A DNA stretch of 64,000 nt. Source: Deinococcus sp. HSC-46F16. GTDB lineage: Bacteria > Deinococcota > Deinococci > Deinococcales > Deinococcaceae. Under the pieces are notes generated by a model that saw nothing but the letters and a program-made list of their open reading frames with translations, was not told where the DNA came from and did not search any database. The stretch is taken from positions 806,001-870,000 of the forward strand of contig NZ_JALJZW010000001.1 of assembly GCF_024171495.1 (NCBI RefSeq), given 5' to 3'. The translations under genes and the position numbers were made by a program. Shown here piece by piece: positions 29,977 to 43,023 of the stretch (its first letter is position 1; each line of letters opens with the position of its first letter).

Positions 29977-30663
29977 TCATCCTCGCCGAACCTCCCGCAC
30001 CCCCTCCGGCGCCGCCACGAACGCTACGTCCGCCATTCCCAGGAAGAAGCCCGTCTCCACGACCCCCAGCGTCCCCTTGAGCTGCCGCTCCAGTTCCACC
30101 GGGTCGAACGCGGCGGGGAGTTGCGCGTCGTAGATGTAGTTCCCGTTGTCGGTCACGTAGGGCTGCGCCCCCGGCTGCCGCAGCCGTCCACCCGGCACCA
30201 GCGCCCGCAACCGCTCAATGGTCGAGAGAAACCCAAAGCGCGTGATCTCGGTAGGCAGCGGCGCCTTCTCCCCCAGCCGCGTGACCAGCTTGGTGTGGTC
30301 CGCGATGATGACCAGCCGCCGCGCCTGCACCTCGGTGAGCTTCTCGCGCAGCAGCGCCCCGCCCAGTCCCTTGATGAGGTTCAGGTCGGGGTCGATCTCG
30401 TCCGCCCCGTCAATGGCGATATCCAGCAGCCGGGGGTCCAGCGGCTGCACGGGCACGCCGACCTCGCGGGCCAGCGCCTCCGACGCCTCGCTGGTGGCGA
30501 CGCCCACGATGTCCTTCAACTCGCCCGCCGCCAGCTTGTGCCCCAACTCCTCGATGGCGTATTTGGCCGTGCTCCCCGTGCCCAAGCCCACCCGCATCCC
30601 GCTCTCGACCAGGGCGACGGCGCGGAGGGCCGCCTCCTTTTTCAGCGCTTCGAGGTCACCCAT
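29977..30663 (-). CDS. rpiA: Ribose-5-phosphate isomerase A
   Basis: A 228-residue enzyme interconverting ribose 5-phosphate and ribulose 5-phosphate in the pentose phosphate pathway. Family motifs are VGLGTGSTAKYAIEELG, DIAIDGADEIDPDLNLIKGLGGALLREK (catalytic Asp and Glu/Lys) and VTDNGNYIYD. The start ATG overlaps the end of bcp by 8 bases, so both are on one transcript starting at the bcp promoter. It is convergent with the DUF255 gene, separated by repeats. Confidence 0.95.
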   Translation of the reverse strand: MGDLEALKKEAALRAVALVESGMRVGLGTGSTAKYAIEELGHKLAAGELKDIVGVATSEASEALAREVGVPVQPLDPRLLDIAIDGADEIDPDLNLIKGLGGALLREKLTEVQARRLVIIADHTKLVTRLGEKAPLPTEITRFGFLSTIERLRALVPGGRLRQPGAQPYVTDNGNYIYDAQLPAAFDPVELERQLKGTLGVVETGFFLGMADVAFVAAPEGVREVRRG

Positions 30664-31168
30664 CGCCGCGCTCCCCCCGGTCGGCTTCGATGGCGGCGGC
30701 GACCGCGTCGGCGTGGCCGTCCACCTTCACCGCGAGCCAGCTCTTGACCAGCCGCCCGTCCGGGCCGATCAGGAAGGTCTGCCGCTTGATGCCCTCGGTG
30801 ACCTTGCCGTAAAGGGTCTTGGGACCGTAGCTCCCGAGGTCTTTCAGGAACGCCGCGTCGGGGTCGGAAAGCAGCGGGAAGGGCAGGCTGTACTTCTCGG
30901 CAAAGGCGCTGTGGCTGGCCGCGTCGTCCCGGCTCAGCCCCAGGATGACGGCGCCGAGCGCCTTGAGGCTCGCGCTGTCGCGGAAGTCGCAGGCTTCCTT
31001 CGTGCAGCCGGGCGTGTCGTCCTTGGGGTAGACGTACAGCACCACGTACCGCCCGGCGTAGTCGGACAGGCGGTGCAGGTGGCCCCCCGCGTCGGGCAGG
31101 GCGAACTCGGGGAAAGCCTCGCCGGGCTGGAGGCGGGGAGCCGGATCGGTCGTGGCCGGGTCGGTCAT
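30656..31168 (-). CDS. bcp: Thiol peroxidase/peroxiredoxin Bcp (PrxQ)
   Basis: A 170-residue atypical 2-Cys peroxiredoxin that reduces hydroperoxides. The peroxidatic Cys is C55 in DDTPGCTKEACDFRD, with resolving C60 five residues on. Downstream are LGLSRDDAASHSAFAEKYSLPFPLLSDPD and KTLYGKVTEGIKRQTFLI. A short Asp/Thr-rich N-terminal extension precedes the domain. It shares a 39-base divergent gap with deoC, each with its own -10. Confidence 0.94.
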   Translation of the reverse strand: MTDPATTDPAPRLQPGEAFPEFALPDAGGHLHRLSDYAGRYVVLYVYPKDDTPGCTKEACDFRDSASLKALGAVILGLSRDDAASHSAFAEKYSLPFPLLSDPDAAFLKDLGSYGPKTLYGKVTEGIKRQTFLIGPDGRLVKSWLAVKVDGHADAVAAAIEADRGERGDG

Positions 31169-31174
31169 GGGAGG

Positions 31175-31180
31175 AGGGTA
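31175..31180 (-). promoter_or_regulatory. -10 box TACCCT for bcp-rpiA
   Basis: On the minus strand TACCCT ends 6 bases before ATG 31168. Confidence 0.6.
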
Positions 31181-31194
31181 GCGCGGTCAGCCCT

Positions 31195-31200
31195 TATCCT
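31195..31200 (+). promoter_or_regulatory. -10 box TATCCT for deoC-maf
   Basis: TATCCT is 7 bases before ATG 31208, with only 14 bases between it and the opposing bcp -10. Confidence 0.6.
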
Positions 31201-31207
31201 GCGGGGC

Positions 31208-31870
31208 ATGGACCTTGCCCCCTACATCGACCACACGCTGCTCAAGGCCACCGCCACCCCGGACGACATCCGGAAGCTGTGTGCCGAGGCCCGCGAGCAT
31301 TCCTTCGCCGCCGTGTGCGTGAATCCCGTCTACGTGCCCCTCGCCGCCGCCGAACTCGCTGGGTCGGGCGTGAAGGTCGCCACCGTCTGCGGCTTTCCGC
31401 TGGGGGCCGTCCTGCCGGGGCAGAAGGCCGTCGAAGCCCGCCTCAGCGCCGAGGCCGGGGCCGACGAGGTGGACATGGTGATCCACATCGGCGCGGCGCT
31501 CGCCGGGGACTGGCAGGCCGTGGAGGAGGACGTGCGGGCCGTCCGCAAGGCGATTCCCGACCGGGTGCTCAAGGTCATCATCGAGACCTGCTACCTCAAC
31601 GAGGCCCAGAAGCGGGGCGCGACCGAGGCCGCCGTCGCGGGCGGCGCGGACTTCGTCAAGACGAGCACCGGCTTCGGCACGGGCGGCGCGACCGTGGAGG
31701 ATGTGCGGCTGATGGCGGAAGTTATCGCGGGCCGCGCCGAGATCAAGGCGGCGGGCGGCGTCCGCACCCCCGACGACGCGCGGGCGATGATCGAGGCCGG
31801 GGCGACCCGCCTGGGCACCTCGGGCGGCGTGGGCCTCGTCAGCGGTGGGGGGAACGGTTCTGGCTACTGA
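31208..31870 (+). CDS. deoC: Deoxyribose-phosphate aldolase
   Basis: A 220-residue class I aldolase cleaving 2-deoxyribose 5-phosphate to glyceraldehyde 3-phosphate and acetaldehyde, used in deoxynucleoside salvage. YIDHTLLKATAT opens the domain. The Schiff-base Lys is K151 in FVKTSTGFGTGGAT, and the conserved Asp is in EVDMVIHIGA (D89). ATG 31208 matches the conserved N-terminus. The 3' end overlaps maf by 26 bases. Confidence 0.95.
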   Translation: MDLAPYIDHTLLKATATPDDIRKLCAEAREHSFAAVCVNPVYVPLAAAELAGSGVKVATVCGFPLGAVLPGQKAVEARLSAEAGADEVDMVIHIGAALAGDWQAVEEDVRAVRKAIPDRVLKVIIETCYLNEAQKRGATEAAVAGGADFVKTSTGFGTGGATVEDVRLMAEVIAGRAEIKAAGGVRTPDDARAMIEAGATRLGTSGGVGLVSGGGNGSGY

Positions 31871-32441
31871 CGCTCTGGACGTGATTCTCGCCTCGGGCAG
31901 CCCACGCCGCCGCGAACTGCTGACGAACCTCGGCGTCCCCTTCCGGGTCGTCGTTAGCGGCGAGGACGAGGCCAGCGAGGAACGCGACCCCGCCCGGCTC
32001 GCGGAAAGCCTGGCCCGGCAGAAGGCGGCGGCGGTGGCCGGGCTGCACCCCGGCACGGTGGTGATCGGAGCCGACACGGTGGTCGCGCTGGGGAGCGAGC
32101 TGCTCGCCAAGCCGCACGACGAGGCCGAGAACTGCGCCTTCATTCGGCAGCTCTCGGGCCGGACCCATCAGGTCTACACCGGGGTCAGCGTCTTCGCCCC
32201 GGACGGCGAGCGGAGTGGCGTGGAGCGCACCGACGTGACCTTCCGCGCCCTCACGAACGCCGAGGTGGACCACTACGCCGCCACGGGCGAGGGGCTGGAC
32301 AAGGCCGGGGGCTACGGCATCCAGGGGGTCGGCATGGCCCTCGTCGCCCGGATTGAGGGGGACTATTCCAACGTCGTCGGCTTCCCGCTGGGGCTGGTCA
32401 TCCGGCTTTTGCGGGAGGCGGGGGTGCGGGTCTGGGAATAG
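31845..32441 (+). CDS. maf: Maf family nucleoside triphosphate pyrophosphatase
   Basis: A 198-residue protein with VILASGSPRRRELL, the IGADTVVALG catalytic Asp motif, GRTHQVYTGV and GGYGIQG. Maf enzymes hydrolyse dTTP/UTP or m7GTP and modified nucleotides (house-cleaning). GTG 31845 overlaps deoC; GTG 31881, just before ILASGS, is an alternative start that would remove 12 poorly conserved residues. A terminator follows. Confidence 0.92.
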   Translation: MGGTVLATDALDVILASGSPRRRELLTNLGVPFRVVVSGEDEASEERDPARLAESLARQKAAAVAGLHPGTVVIGADTVVALGSELLAKPHDEAENCAFIRQLSGRTHQVYTGVSVFAPDGERSGVERTDVTFRALTNAEVDHYAATGEGLDKAGGYGIQGVGMALVARIEGDYSNVVGFPLGLVIRLLREAGVRVWE

Positions 32442-32462
32442 CCAGACGACGGAACAAGGGAA

Positions 32463-32495
32463 GGGGGAGACGCCGATGGACGTCTCCCTCTTTTC
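32463..32495 (+). terminator. Intrinsic terminator after maf
   Basis: GGGAGACG (32465-32472) pairs with CGTCTCCC (32481-32488), loop of 8, followed by CTCTTTTCCC. It separates convergent maf and osmC. Confidence 0.8.
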
Positions 32496-32506
32496 CCGGC
32501 GGTGGA

Positions 32507-32932
32507 TTACACGCTGGCCGTCTCGCCCGCTTCCACCCGCGTCTCCACCACCACTTCGCTGTTCAGGCTGGCCGCCACCGAGCAGTATTTCTCGTGGCTG
32601 AGGTGCGCGGCCCGCTCCAGCGCCTCGGGGGTCAGGCCTTCGCCGCTGGCGATGTGGCGCACCACGATGCGGGTGTACCGCCGGGGGTGCTCGTCGGCCC
32701 GCTCGCCTTCCGCCTCGATGCGGTAGCTCGTCAGTTTGATGCGCTTTTTGCCCATGACCTGCACGATGTCGTAGGCGGTGCAGGTCGCCAGCGCCCCCAG
32801 CAGCGCCTCCATGGGCGACACGCCCACCTTGGTGGCGCTGTTGTCGATCAGGAGCTGGTGCCCGCTCGCGCTCACGCCCACGTAGCGCTGCTCGCCCAGC
32901 CAGGTCACCTGCATGGTCTTGACGTCGCTCAT
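32507..32932 (-). CDS. OsmC/Ohr family peroxiredoxin-like protein
   Basis: A 141-residue OsmC-type protein. The two redox cysteines are C51 in ALLGALATCTAYDIV and C117 in HEKYCSVAASL; SPMEALLG and LTPEALERAAHLSHEKYC are family patterns. OsmC/Ohr proteins reduce organic hydroperoxides using dihydrolipoyl or other thiols. This one is nearer the YhfA/OsmC subgroup than Ohr. ATG 32932 has TAGGCT 6 bases upstream, next to a 12-bp inverted repeat. Confidence 0.9.
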   Translation of the reverse strand: MSDVKTMQVTWLGEQRYVGVSASGHQLLIDNSATKVGVSPMEALLGALATCTAYDIVQVMGKKRIKLTSYRIEAEGERADEHPRRYTRIVVRHIASGEGLTPEALERAAHLSHEKYCSVAASLNSEVVVETRVEAGETASV

Positions 32933-32938
32933 GGCCCT

Positions 32939-32944
32939 AGCCTA
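32939..32944 (-). promoter_or_regulatory. -10 box TAGGCT for osmC-family gene
   Basis: On the minus strand TAGGCT ends 6 bases before ATG 32932, immediately beside the left arm of the inverted repeat at 32945. Confidence 0.6.
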
Positions 32945-33011
32945 GAGCATTGGGCAGCATTCCGGCCCCTGGGGTGCTTTCCGCCGGGGGCCTCCACAGT
33001 GCCCAATGCTC
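32945..33011. repeat. Long inverted repeat upstream of the osmC-family gene
   Basis: GAGCATTGGGCA (32945-32956) and its exact complement TGCCCAATGCTC (33000-33011) are 43 bases apart, with an inner GGCCCC/GGGGCC pair. On the plus strand a CTTTTC follows. It may be a terminator for the kinase operon, an operator, or a repeat end. Confidence 0.65.
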
Positions 33012-33021
33012 TTTTCAAATT

Positions 33022-33086
33022 CACTCGCTCTGCTGCGCAGCCCTGCAAGTCCGCTCGGCCAACGAAGGCGGAATGACACCGCATTC
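33022..33086 (+). repeat. Dispersed repeat, family C copy 2
   Basis: CGCTCTGCTGCGCAGC and CAAGTCCGCTCGG match 23780-23812. The right part diverges and contains GGAATG...CATTC. Confidence 0.55.
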
Positions 33087-34318
33087 TTATGGCAAGTGTT
33101 CCAGCGCTGCCTCGTCGCCCGGCTGGGACAGGAAGTCGTCCTCGTCCTCCTCGGGCGGGGGCAGGCACACCACGAAGGTCGCGCCGCCGCCGGGCGTGTC
33201 CTGCACCTCAATGCGTCCCCCGTGCGAGTTCACGACCTGCTGGGCGATGGTCAGGCCCAGACCCGTCGAGCCCGCCTCCTTGCCCCGGTAGAACTTGTCG
33301 AAGATGCGCGGCTTGACGTTGTCGGGAATACCGGGGCCGTGGTCAATCACCCGCACGCAGACCTGACCGCCCCGGCCCTGCTCGGCCTCCATATGCACGA
33401 GGTCGGGCGTGCCGCACACCCGGATCGCGTTGCTGACGAGGTTGACAAAGACCTGGGTCAGTCGCCCCGGATCGCCCACGATCTCGAGGTCAGGCGCTTC
33501 CGCCCGCACCCCGTAGTCGCGCCCGACCTGCCGCACGAGGTTGCCGAGGTTCACGAAATGCATCTCGATCCCCTGCACGAGTTCCCCGCGCGAGAGTTGC
33601 AGCAGGTCGTTGACCAGCCGGGTCATGTTCTCGGCGACGCGCTGGGCGTCCTGCAAGGTCTGTGAGCCGCCCGCCTCGCGCTCGGCGCGGCGCAGGTAGC
33701 CCAGCAGGGCGGTCAGGGGGGTGCGCAGTTCGTGGCTGGTTTCCGCTAGGAAGGTCTTCTGGAGGTTCAGCGCTTCCTCAAGCTGTTTGGCCTGCGTTTC
33801 GAGGCGCTGGCGCTGCCCCTCCGCGATGGCCCGCAGCCGCTCGACCTCGTCCAGTCGGGCCTTGAGCGAGAGATTGAGTTCGCGCACCTCCTGCTCGGCC
33901 CGCTCGCGGCGGTCACGGGCGTCGGCCTCGGCGATGGCGCGGCGCACGCTGGGGGCGAGGCGCTCGAGGCGCTGCTTAAGGATGTAGTCGGTGACCCCCT
34001 CGCGCAGGGTGTCGACCGCCGTCTCCTCGCCCATCGCGCCCGTCACGATGATGAAGGGGAGGAAGGGGGCGCGGGCATGGGCGGCGCGGAAGGCCGACAG
34101 GCCGTCGTAGCCGGGCAGGGCGAAGTCGCTCAGGACGAGGTGCGGGGCATGCGAGTCCAGCGCCCCCACAAAGCCCGCCTCGTCCTCGACCCGCAACACG
34201 TCGACCGGCCAGGGCAGGTCGCTCAGGTGCATCACGACGAGTTCGTGGTCGAGTTCATTGTCCTCAAGGTGCAGCAGGCGCAGGGGCTGGCCGGGTTCGG
34301 GCAGGGCGTGCTCGCCGC

Positions 34319-34322
<4 letters not shown>
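33087..34322 (-). CDS. Hybrid response regulator-histidine kinase
   Basis: A 411-residue cytosolic protein. Residues 12-125 are a receiver domain with phospho-acceptor D66 in LVLSDFALPGYDG, an acidic pocket at LHLEDNELD and the switch Thr in IVTGAMG. Residues 135-190 form a coiled coil. The HisKA domain has H197 in FLAETSHELRTPL, and the HATPase domain has NLVSNAIR, DHGPGIPD and GSTGLGLTIAQQVV. A receiver before the kinase suggests it acts after another kinase, probably the one encoded just upstream with a 4-base overlap. The C-terminus is acidic. Confidence 0.92.
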
Positions 34323-37593
<3,271 letters not shown>

Positions 37594-37597
<4 letters not shown>

Positions 37598-38460
37598 GGC
37601 CGCACCTCATGACCACCCGCCGCCGCCCGGAAGACAGAGGCGGGCACGTCCACCCCGGTCCAGGCGAGAAAGGCCAGCCGCGCCTGATGGGCGAGCATGG
37701 ACCGCCCGTTCTCGGCGCGGAGCCCGGCGGCGCGGGCCTCGCGCATCAGCCGCGTTTCGGGGGGCTGGTAGACCATGTCATAGACGAGGGCACCGGGAGG
37801 CAGGCGCGAGAAGTCGAAATCGGGGAGGGGCGTCTCGTCCGGCGCGTCCAGGCCCGCACTGGAGGCATTGACGAGCAAGGTCACGCCCGACCAGGGCACG
37901 TCCCCGGACGCCTGCGCCGTGCCGCCCAGGTTGCGGGCCAGGGCCTCGGCGCGGGCCGGCGTGCGGTTGACGACCCGCACGTCATGGCCCCGCGAGCGCA
38001 GCGCCCACACCGCCGCCCGCGCCGCGCCGCCCGCCCCCAGGACCACCGTGAGCCCCGCGGAAGGCGCCGGGGCCTGCGCCTCCTCCAGTGCCGCGAGCAG
38101 CCCCGGCGCGTCGGTGTTCTCGCCCAGCAGGCGCCCGTCCCGGTGCAGCACCGTGTTCACCGCCCCCACCGCCCGCGCCGCCTCCGACAGGTCGTCCAGA
38201 AACGGCAGCGCCGCCTCCTTGTGCGGCAGGCTGAGGTTGGCCCCCAGCACGCCGGGTTCGCGCAGCCGGGCCAGCGCGGCGGACAACTCCGGGGCAGGCA
38301 CGCGCACCGCCTCGTAGGTGCCGGTCAGCCCGGCGTGGGCGAAAGCCGCCCGGTGCATGGCGGGCGAGCGCGAGTGCGCGGCGGGGTCGGCATACAGGTA
38401 GGCCCGCCGGGGGCGACCGGGGGCAGAGCCGGGCGGAAGGTCAGGGACGCCGAGGGTCAC
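37594..38460 (-). CDS. aroE: Shikimate dehydrogenase
   Basis: A 288-residue NADP-dependent enzyme reducing 3-dehydroshikimate in aromatic amino acid synthesis. Substrate site: SRSPAMHRAAF and catalytic K81 in ANLSLPHKEAAL with D117 in GENTDAPG. The Rossmann motif is VVLGAGGAARA with NRTPARAEAL. GTG 38460 is 7 bases from a TACACT -10. It heads an operon with two sensor kinases, an unusual partnership. Confidence 0.94.
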
Positions 38461-38467
38461 GCGGCCC

Positions 38468-38473
38468 AGTGTA
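38468..38473 (-). promoter_or_regulatory. -10 box TACACT for aroE and the kinase operon
   Basis: On the minus strand TACACT ends 7 bases before GTG 38460. It should drive all three overlapping genes. Confidence 0.6.
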
Positions 38474-38643
38474 CTGTCCGTCTCCGGGGCCTCGGCAGGG
38501 AGATTGTGCCCCGCCCCACGTCCGGCTGGGGGCCGGGGTCAGAGAATGGGGACGTCCGAGATGCCCATTCCCTTCCGACTCCCCCCAGCCCGCTCTGGGG
38601 GGAGAGTGCGCCCTGTGCCGCGCACGTCCCATCAGGAGCCGAT

Positions 38644-39699
38644 TTGACAGAACGTACTCCCGGTCAACCCACCCCCGAGGGGAGCACCCCCACCGCCACC
38701 CTGCACCTGGAAAACCAGCGTGAGGCCTACGCCCTGCTGGGGGCGGGGGACGCCAATTTGCGCCGGATGCGTGAGCTGACCCCGGCCAAGATCATCGCGC
38801 GGGGCGAGACGGTCACCATCACCGCCGACACGCCGGAGGTCGTCCAGGCCGCCGAACGCATGGTCCGTGACGCCCTTGACGTGGTCCGCTCGGGCGGCGA
38901 ACTCACCCCCGACAGCTTGCTGAGAAGTGCCCGCCTCAGCGGCGAGGGCCGCAGCCTCGCCCAGGAAACGCAGGTCTCGGGCCTGAGCCTCCCGCGCGGC
39001 CTCAAGGCCAAGACGCCGGGGCAGAAGGTCTACCTCGAAAAGATCGACGCCTCCGACATCACGTTCGGGGTCGGTCCCGCCGGAACGGGCAAGACCTACC
39101 TCGCCGTGGCGATGGCGGTGCAGGCCCTCAAGGCCAAGAAGGTCAAGCGTATCATCCTGACCCGCCCGGCGGTGGAGGCGGGCGAGCGGCTGGGCTTCCT
39201 GCCCGGCGACCTCCAGGCCAAGATCGACCCCTACCTGCGGCCGCTGTACGACGCGCTGTACGACATGCTCGATCAGGAGAAGTTCGAGTCGTACCTGACA
39301 AGCGGGGTGATCGAGGTCGCGCCGCTGGCCTTCATGCGCGGGCGTACGCTGAACGACGCCTTCGTCATTCTCGACGAGGCGCAGAACACCACCGGCGAGC
39401 AGATGAAGATGTTCCTGACCCGCATGGGCTTTTCCTCCAAGGTCGTGGTGACGGGTGACGTGACCCAGATCGACCTGCCCCGGCACGTCACGAGCGGGCT
39501 GGCGGTCGCCAAGCGCGTGCTGAGCCGCATCGAGGGCATCGCGTGGCACGAGTTCACCGACGTGGACGTGGTGCGTCACCCCCTGGTGGGCCAGATTATC
39601 CGCGCCTACGAGCGGGCCGAGGACGCCGAGGAGGACAAACGCGCCGCCCGCCGGGGCGAGTTCGCCTCCATTCCCGAGAACGAGGGCGACCCGCGCTAG
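38644..39699 (+). CDS. phoH: PhoH family ATPase (PhoH-like protein)
   Basis: A 351-residue protein. A KH-like N-terminal part (about 30-90) precedes the PhoH P-loop ATPase with Walker A GPAGTGKT (144-151), [17 protein letters not shown], and Walker [12 protein letters not shown]. PhoH proteins are RNA-associated ATPases usually linked to ybeY. I chose TTG 38644, which has AGGAG 6 bases upstream (ATCAGGAGCCGAT). The open frame continues far upstream but opposite aroE, and is not coding. Confidence 0.92.
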   Translation: MTERTPGQPTPEGSTPTATLHLENQREAYALLGAGDANLRRMRELTPAKIIARGETVTITADTPEVVQAAERMVRDALDVVRSGGELTPDSLLRSARLSGEGRSLAQETQVSGLSLPRGLKAKTPGQKVYLEKIDASDITFGVGPAGTGKTYLAVAMAVQALKAKKVKRIILTRPAVEAGERLGFLPGDLQAKIDPYLRPLYDALYDMLDQEKFESYLTSGVIEVAPLAFMRGRTLNDAFVILDEAQNTTGEQMKMFLTRMGFSSKVVVTGDVTQIDLPRHVTSGLAVAKRVLSRIEGIAWHEFTDVDVVRHPLVGQIIRAYERAEDAEEDKRAARRGEFASIPENEGDPR

Positions 39700-39766
39700 T
39701 TACCCTCTGCTCCGGCCCCGCCCACGCTGGCGGGGTTTTCGCTGCCGACGCCACAGGAGGTTTCCC

Positions 39767-39994
39767 TTGCCCGCCAGCACCAGTGGCCTGAGCCTGGAAC
39801 GGCTCGCCGTGCGCGTCCTGCTGAGGCTTCAGGCCGAGCCGGGCCGCTACACCGCCCGCAGCCTCGCCCGCGAACTCGGGGAGACGCCCAACCGGGTGAA
39901 CCGGGTCATTCTCGCCATCGAGGAGGAGGCAGGCGTGCAGCGCGAGGGTGCGTACGGGGCCATCACCGTGGGAGGAACAGAGCGTGGAGTGTAA
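39767..39994 (+). CDS. Small winged-helix DNA-binding protein
   Basis: A 75-residue protein of mostly one helix-turn-helix: LERLAVRVLLRLQAEPGRYTARSLARELGETPNRVNRVILAIEEEAGVQREGAYGAITV reads as three helices and a beta wing. The start is TTG 39767 with AGGAGGT 7 bases upstream. It may be a transcription regulator. It lies between phoH and the MMPL fragment. Confidence 0.72.
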   Translation: MPASTSGLSLERLAVRVLLRLQAEPGRYTARSLARELGETPNRVNRVILAIEEEAGVQREGAYGAITVGGTERGV

Positions 39995-40028
39995 GCCCAT
40001 CCGGTAAAGGCGGTCGGCCCGGCGGGTT

Positions 40029-40034
40029 TACCCT
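40029..40034 (+). promoter_or_regulatory. -10 box TACCCT for the MMPL-like fragment gene
   Basis: TACCCT is 6 bases before ATG 40041. Confidence 0.5.
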
Positions 40035-40040
40035 GGCTTC

Positions 40041-40400
40041 ATGGCATCGTCATCCCCACCACGATTCGTGCGGCGGCTGGTGCCGATGTTCCTCATCCTG
40101 CACCACGGCACCCGGCCCGGCATTCTGCGGGGGCTGGCGGTGACCGGTGGCGTGATCACGTCGGCGGGGCTGGTGCTGGCAGCGACCTTTGCGGCGCTGG
40201 CCGTCATCCCGATCCTGTTCCTGCTGCAACCCGCCTTGATCGTGGCCTTCGTGGTGCTGCTGGACACCTTCCTGGTCCGCACGGTGCTGATGCCCGCGCT
40301 GGCCTACGACCTGGGGCCGCGCTCGTGGTGGCCGGTGCGGCTCAAGGCGGACCAAGTGGCTGCCCCCGGTCAGGCAGCCGCTACGCCGGCAGCGACCTGA
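40041..40400 (+). CDS. MMPL transporter C-terminal-like membrane protein (probable remnant)
   Basis: A 119-residue protein. From about residue 22 it matches only the end of MMPL/RND-type transporters: HGTRPGILRGLAVTGGVITSAGLVLAATFAALAVIP, then VAFVVLLDTFLVRTVLMPALAYDLGPRSWWP. Full-length MMPL proteins have about 700-1000 residues with 11-12 TM segments; here only two remain. It has its own leaderless promoter and an intact frame, so it may be expressed or be a decaying remnant. No other MMPL sequence is nearby. Confidence 0.72.
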   Translation: MASSSPPRFVRRLVPMFLILHHGTRPGILRGLAVTGGVITSAGLVLAATFAALAVIPILFLLQPALIVAFVVLLDTFLVRTVLMPALAYDLGPRSWWPVRLKADQVAAPGQAAATPAAT

Positions 40401-40412
40401 ACGGGCTTTCGA

Positions 40413-40473
40413 CCCTCTCCCCCTGAGGGAGAGGGCGTTGCGGAGCAACGGGTGAGGAGGCGTGTGACCCTCC
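40413..40473 (+). repeat. Dispersed hairpin repeat, family B copy 2
   Basis: A perfect 9-bp hairpin (40413-40421 with 40427-40435), then GCGTTGCGGAGCAACGGGTGAGG and GGCGTGTGACCCTCC. It matches the minus strand of 29817-29884. Confidence 0.7.
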
Positions 40474-40541
40474 CAAACCGCCCATTCAAAGCCAACGCCC
40501 TCGGTCAACCCGGTGCGCAGAACACCCCAACGCCACTGCCC

Positions 40542-40547
40542 TATCCT
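40542..40547 (+). promoter_or_regulatory. -10 box TATCCT for ybeY
   Basis: TATCCT is 6 bases before GTG 40554. Confidence 0.55.
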
Positions 40548-40553
40548 GAACCC

Positions 40554-41036
<483 letters not shown>

Positions 41037-41037
41037 C

Positions 41038-41418
41038 GTGAGGTCAGACGGCTCGGCCCTGAGCCTGCGCCGCTGGGTGCGCTCGGCGAGCTTCGCCTGG
41101 GCCGGGGTGCGGCACGTCTACCGCACGCAGGCCAACTTCCGCATCGAGGTGTGGGCGGGCGTGCTGGCGCTGGGCCTCGGGCTGGGGCTGGGCGTGCCGC
41201 TCTCCCCCCTCCTGCTGGCCTGTGGGCTGGTGCTGAGCGCAGAGCTGCTGAACACGGCGCTGGAGGCGGTGGTGGACCTCGCCTCGCCCGAGTGGCACCC
41301 GCTGGCGAAGGTGGCGAAGGACGCGGCGGCCGGGGCCGTGCTGGTCGCCAGCCTGGGGGCGCTGGGGGTCGGCGTGGCCGTACTGGGGCCGCCGCTGTGG
41401 CGGGTGCTGGTGGGGTAG
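41038..41418 (+). CDS. dgkA: Diacylglycerol/undecaprenol kinase DgkA family
   Basis: A 126-residue, three-segment membrane kinase. Conserved segments are NFRIEVWAGVLALGLGLGL, LSAELLNTALEAVVDL and EWHPLAKVAKDAAAGAVLVAS, holding the catalytic Glu and Mg-binding residues. In Gram-positive-type members the substrate is undecaprenol. It starts at GTG 41038, 1 base after ybeY, in the common phoH-ybeY-dgkA order. Confidence 0.92.
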   Translation: MRSDGSALSLRRWVRSASFAWAGVRHVYRTQANFRIEVWAGVLALGLGLGLGVPLSPLLLACGLVLSAELLNTALEAVVDLASPEWHPLAKVAKDAAAGAVLVASLGALGVGVAVLGPPLWRVLVG

Positions 41419-41487
41419 CGGGAGCGGGCGCGGCCTTGAGCGTCCCTTGGGCAAGAGACGTGCGCGGGCCGGGGGCGGAGCCTGTGG

Positions 41488-41493
41488 TAGACT
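41488..41493 (+). promoter_or_regulatory. -10 box TAGACT upstream of the CorC/HlyC gene leader
   Basis: TAGACT lies 10 bases before an ATG at 41504 and 186 bases before the start of the CorC/HlyC gene. Confidence 0.5.
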
Positions 41494-41503
41494 GAGGGGA
41501 GTT

Positions 41504-41679
41504 ATGGAGCCTCCCAGTTCTGGCTCTGCCCTGACGCCCGGTGAAGACCGCCTGCGGGCGGGATTTTTACTGTGGTCCCCTGACCGGCAACCGACGCGCC
41601 GCCCACGCCTTCTCCGCGTGGGCGGGCGGGCAGCATGTGCCACGCGGCGTGCCGGGGCGCGAATGGAGCGCGCCCACCC

Positions 41680-41683
<4 letters not shown>
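41504..41683 (+). CDS. Possible 59-codon upstream ORF (leader peptide)
   Basis: ATG 41504 is preceded by GAGGGGAG at ideal spacing and by a -10 box. The frame runs 59 codons and ends in ATGA, overlapping the CorC/HlyC start. The peptide (MEPPSSGSALTPGED then an Arg/Pro-rich tail) has no recognisable fold and looks compositionally like non-coding GC-rich DNA. It could be a leader ORF that couples translation, or the region could be an untranslated structured leader. Confidence 0.35.
41550..41570 (+). promoter_or_regulatory. Terminator-like hairpin inside the leader of the CorC/HlyC gene
   Basis: CCGCC-TGCG-GGCGG followed by GATTTTTA has the form of a short intrinsic terminator, 110 bases upstream of the start. 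Further stem-forming GC-rich stretches follow (CGCCCACGC...GCGTGGGCG). This suggests attenuation. I cannot assign a riboswitch class. Confidence 0.45.

Positions 41684-43012
<1,329 letters not shown>

Positions 43013-43023
<11 letters not shown>

Noticed and set aside
37609..38643. Extension of the PhoH frame far upstream
   Set aside because: It lies opposite aroE and lacks similarity. TTG 38644 has a good ribosome site, so the real gene starts there.
41494..41600. yybP-ykoY manganese riboswitch in the CorC/HlyC leader
   Set aside because: Only scattered short matches; I could not form the required paired helices around the metal-binding loops.
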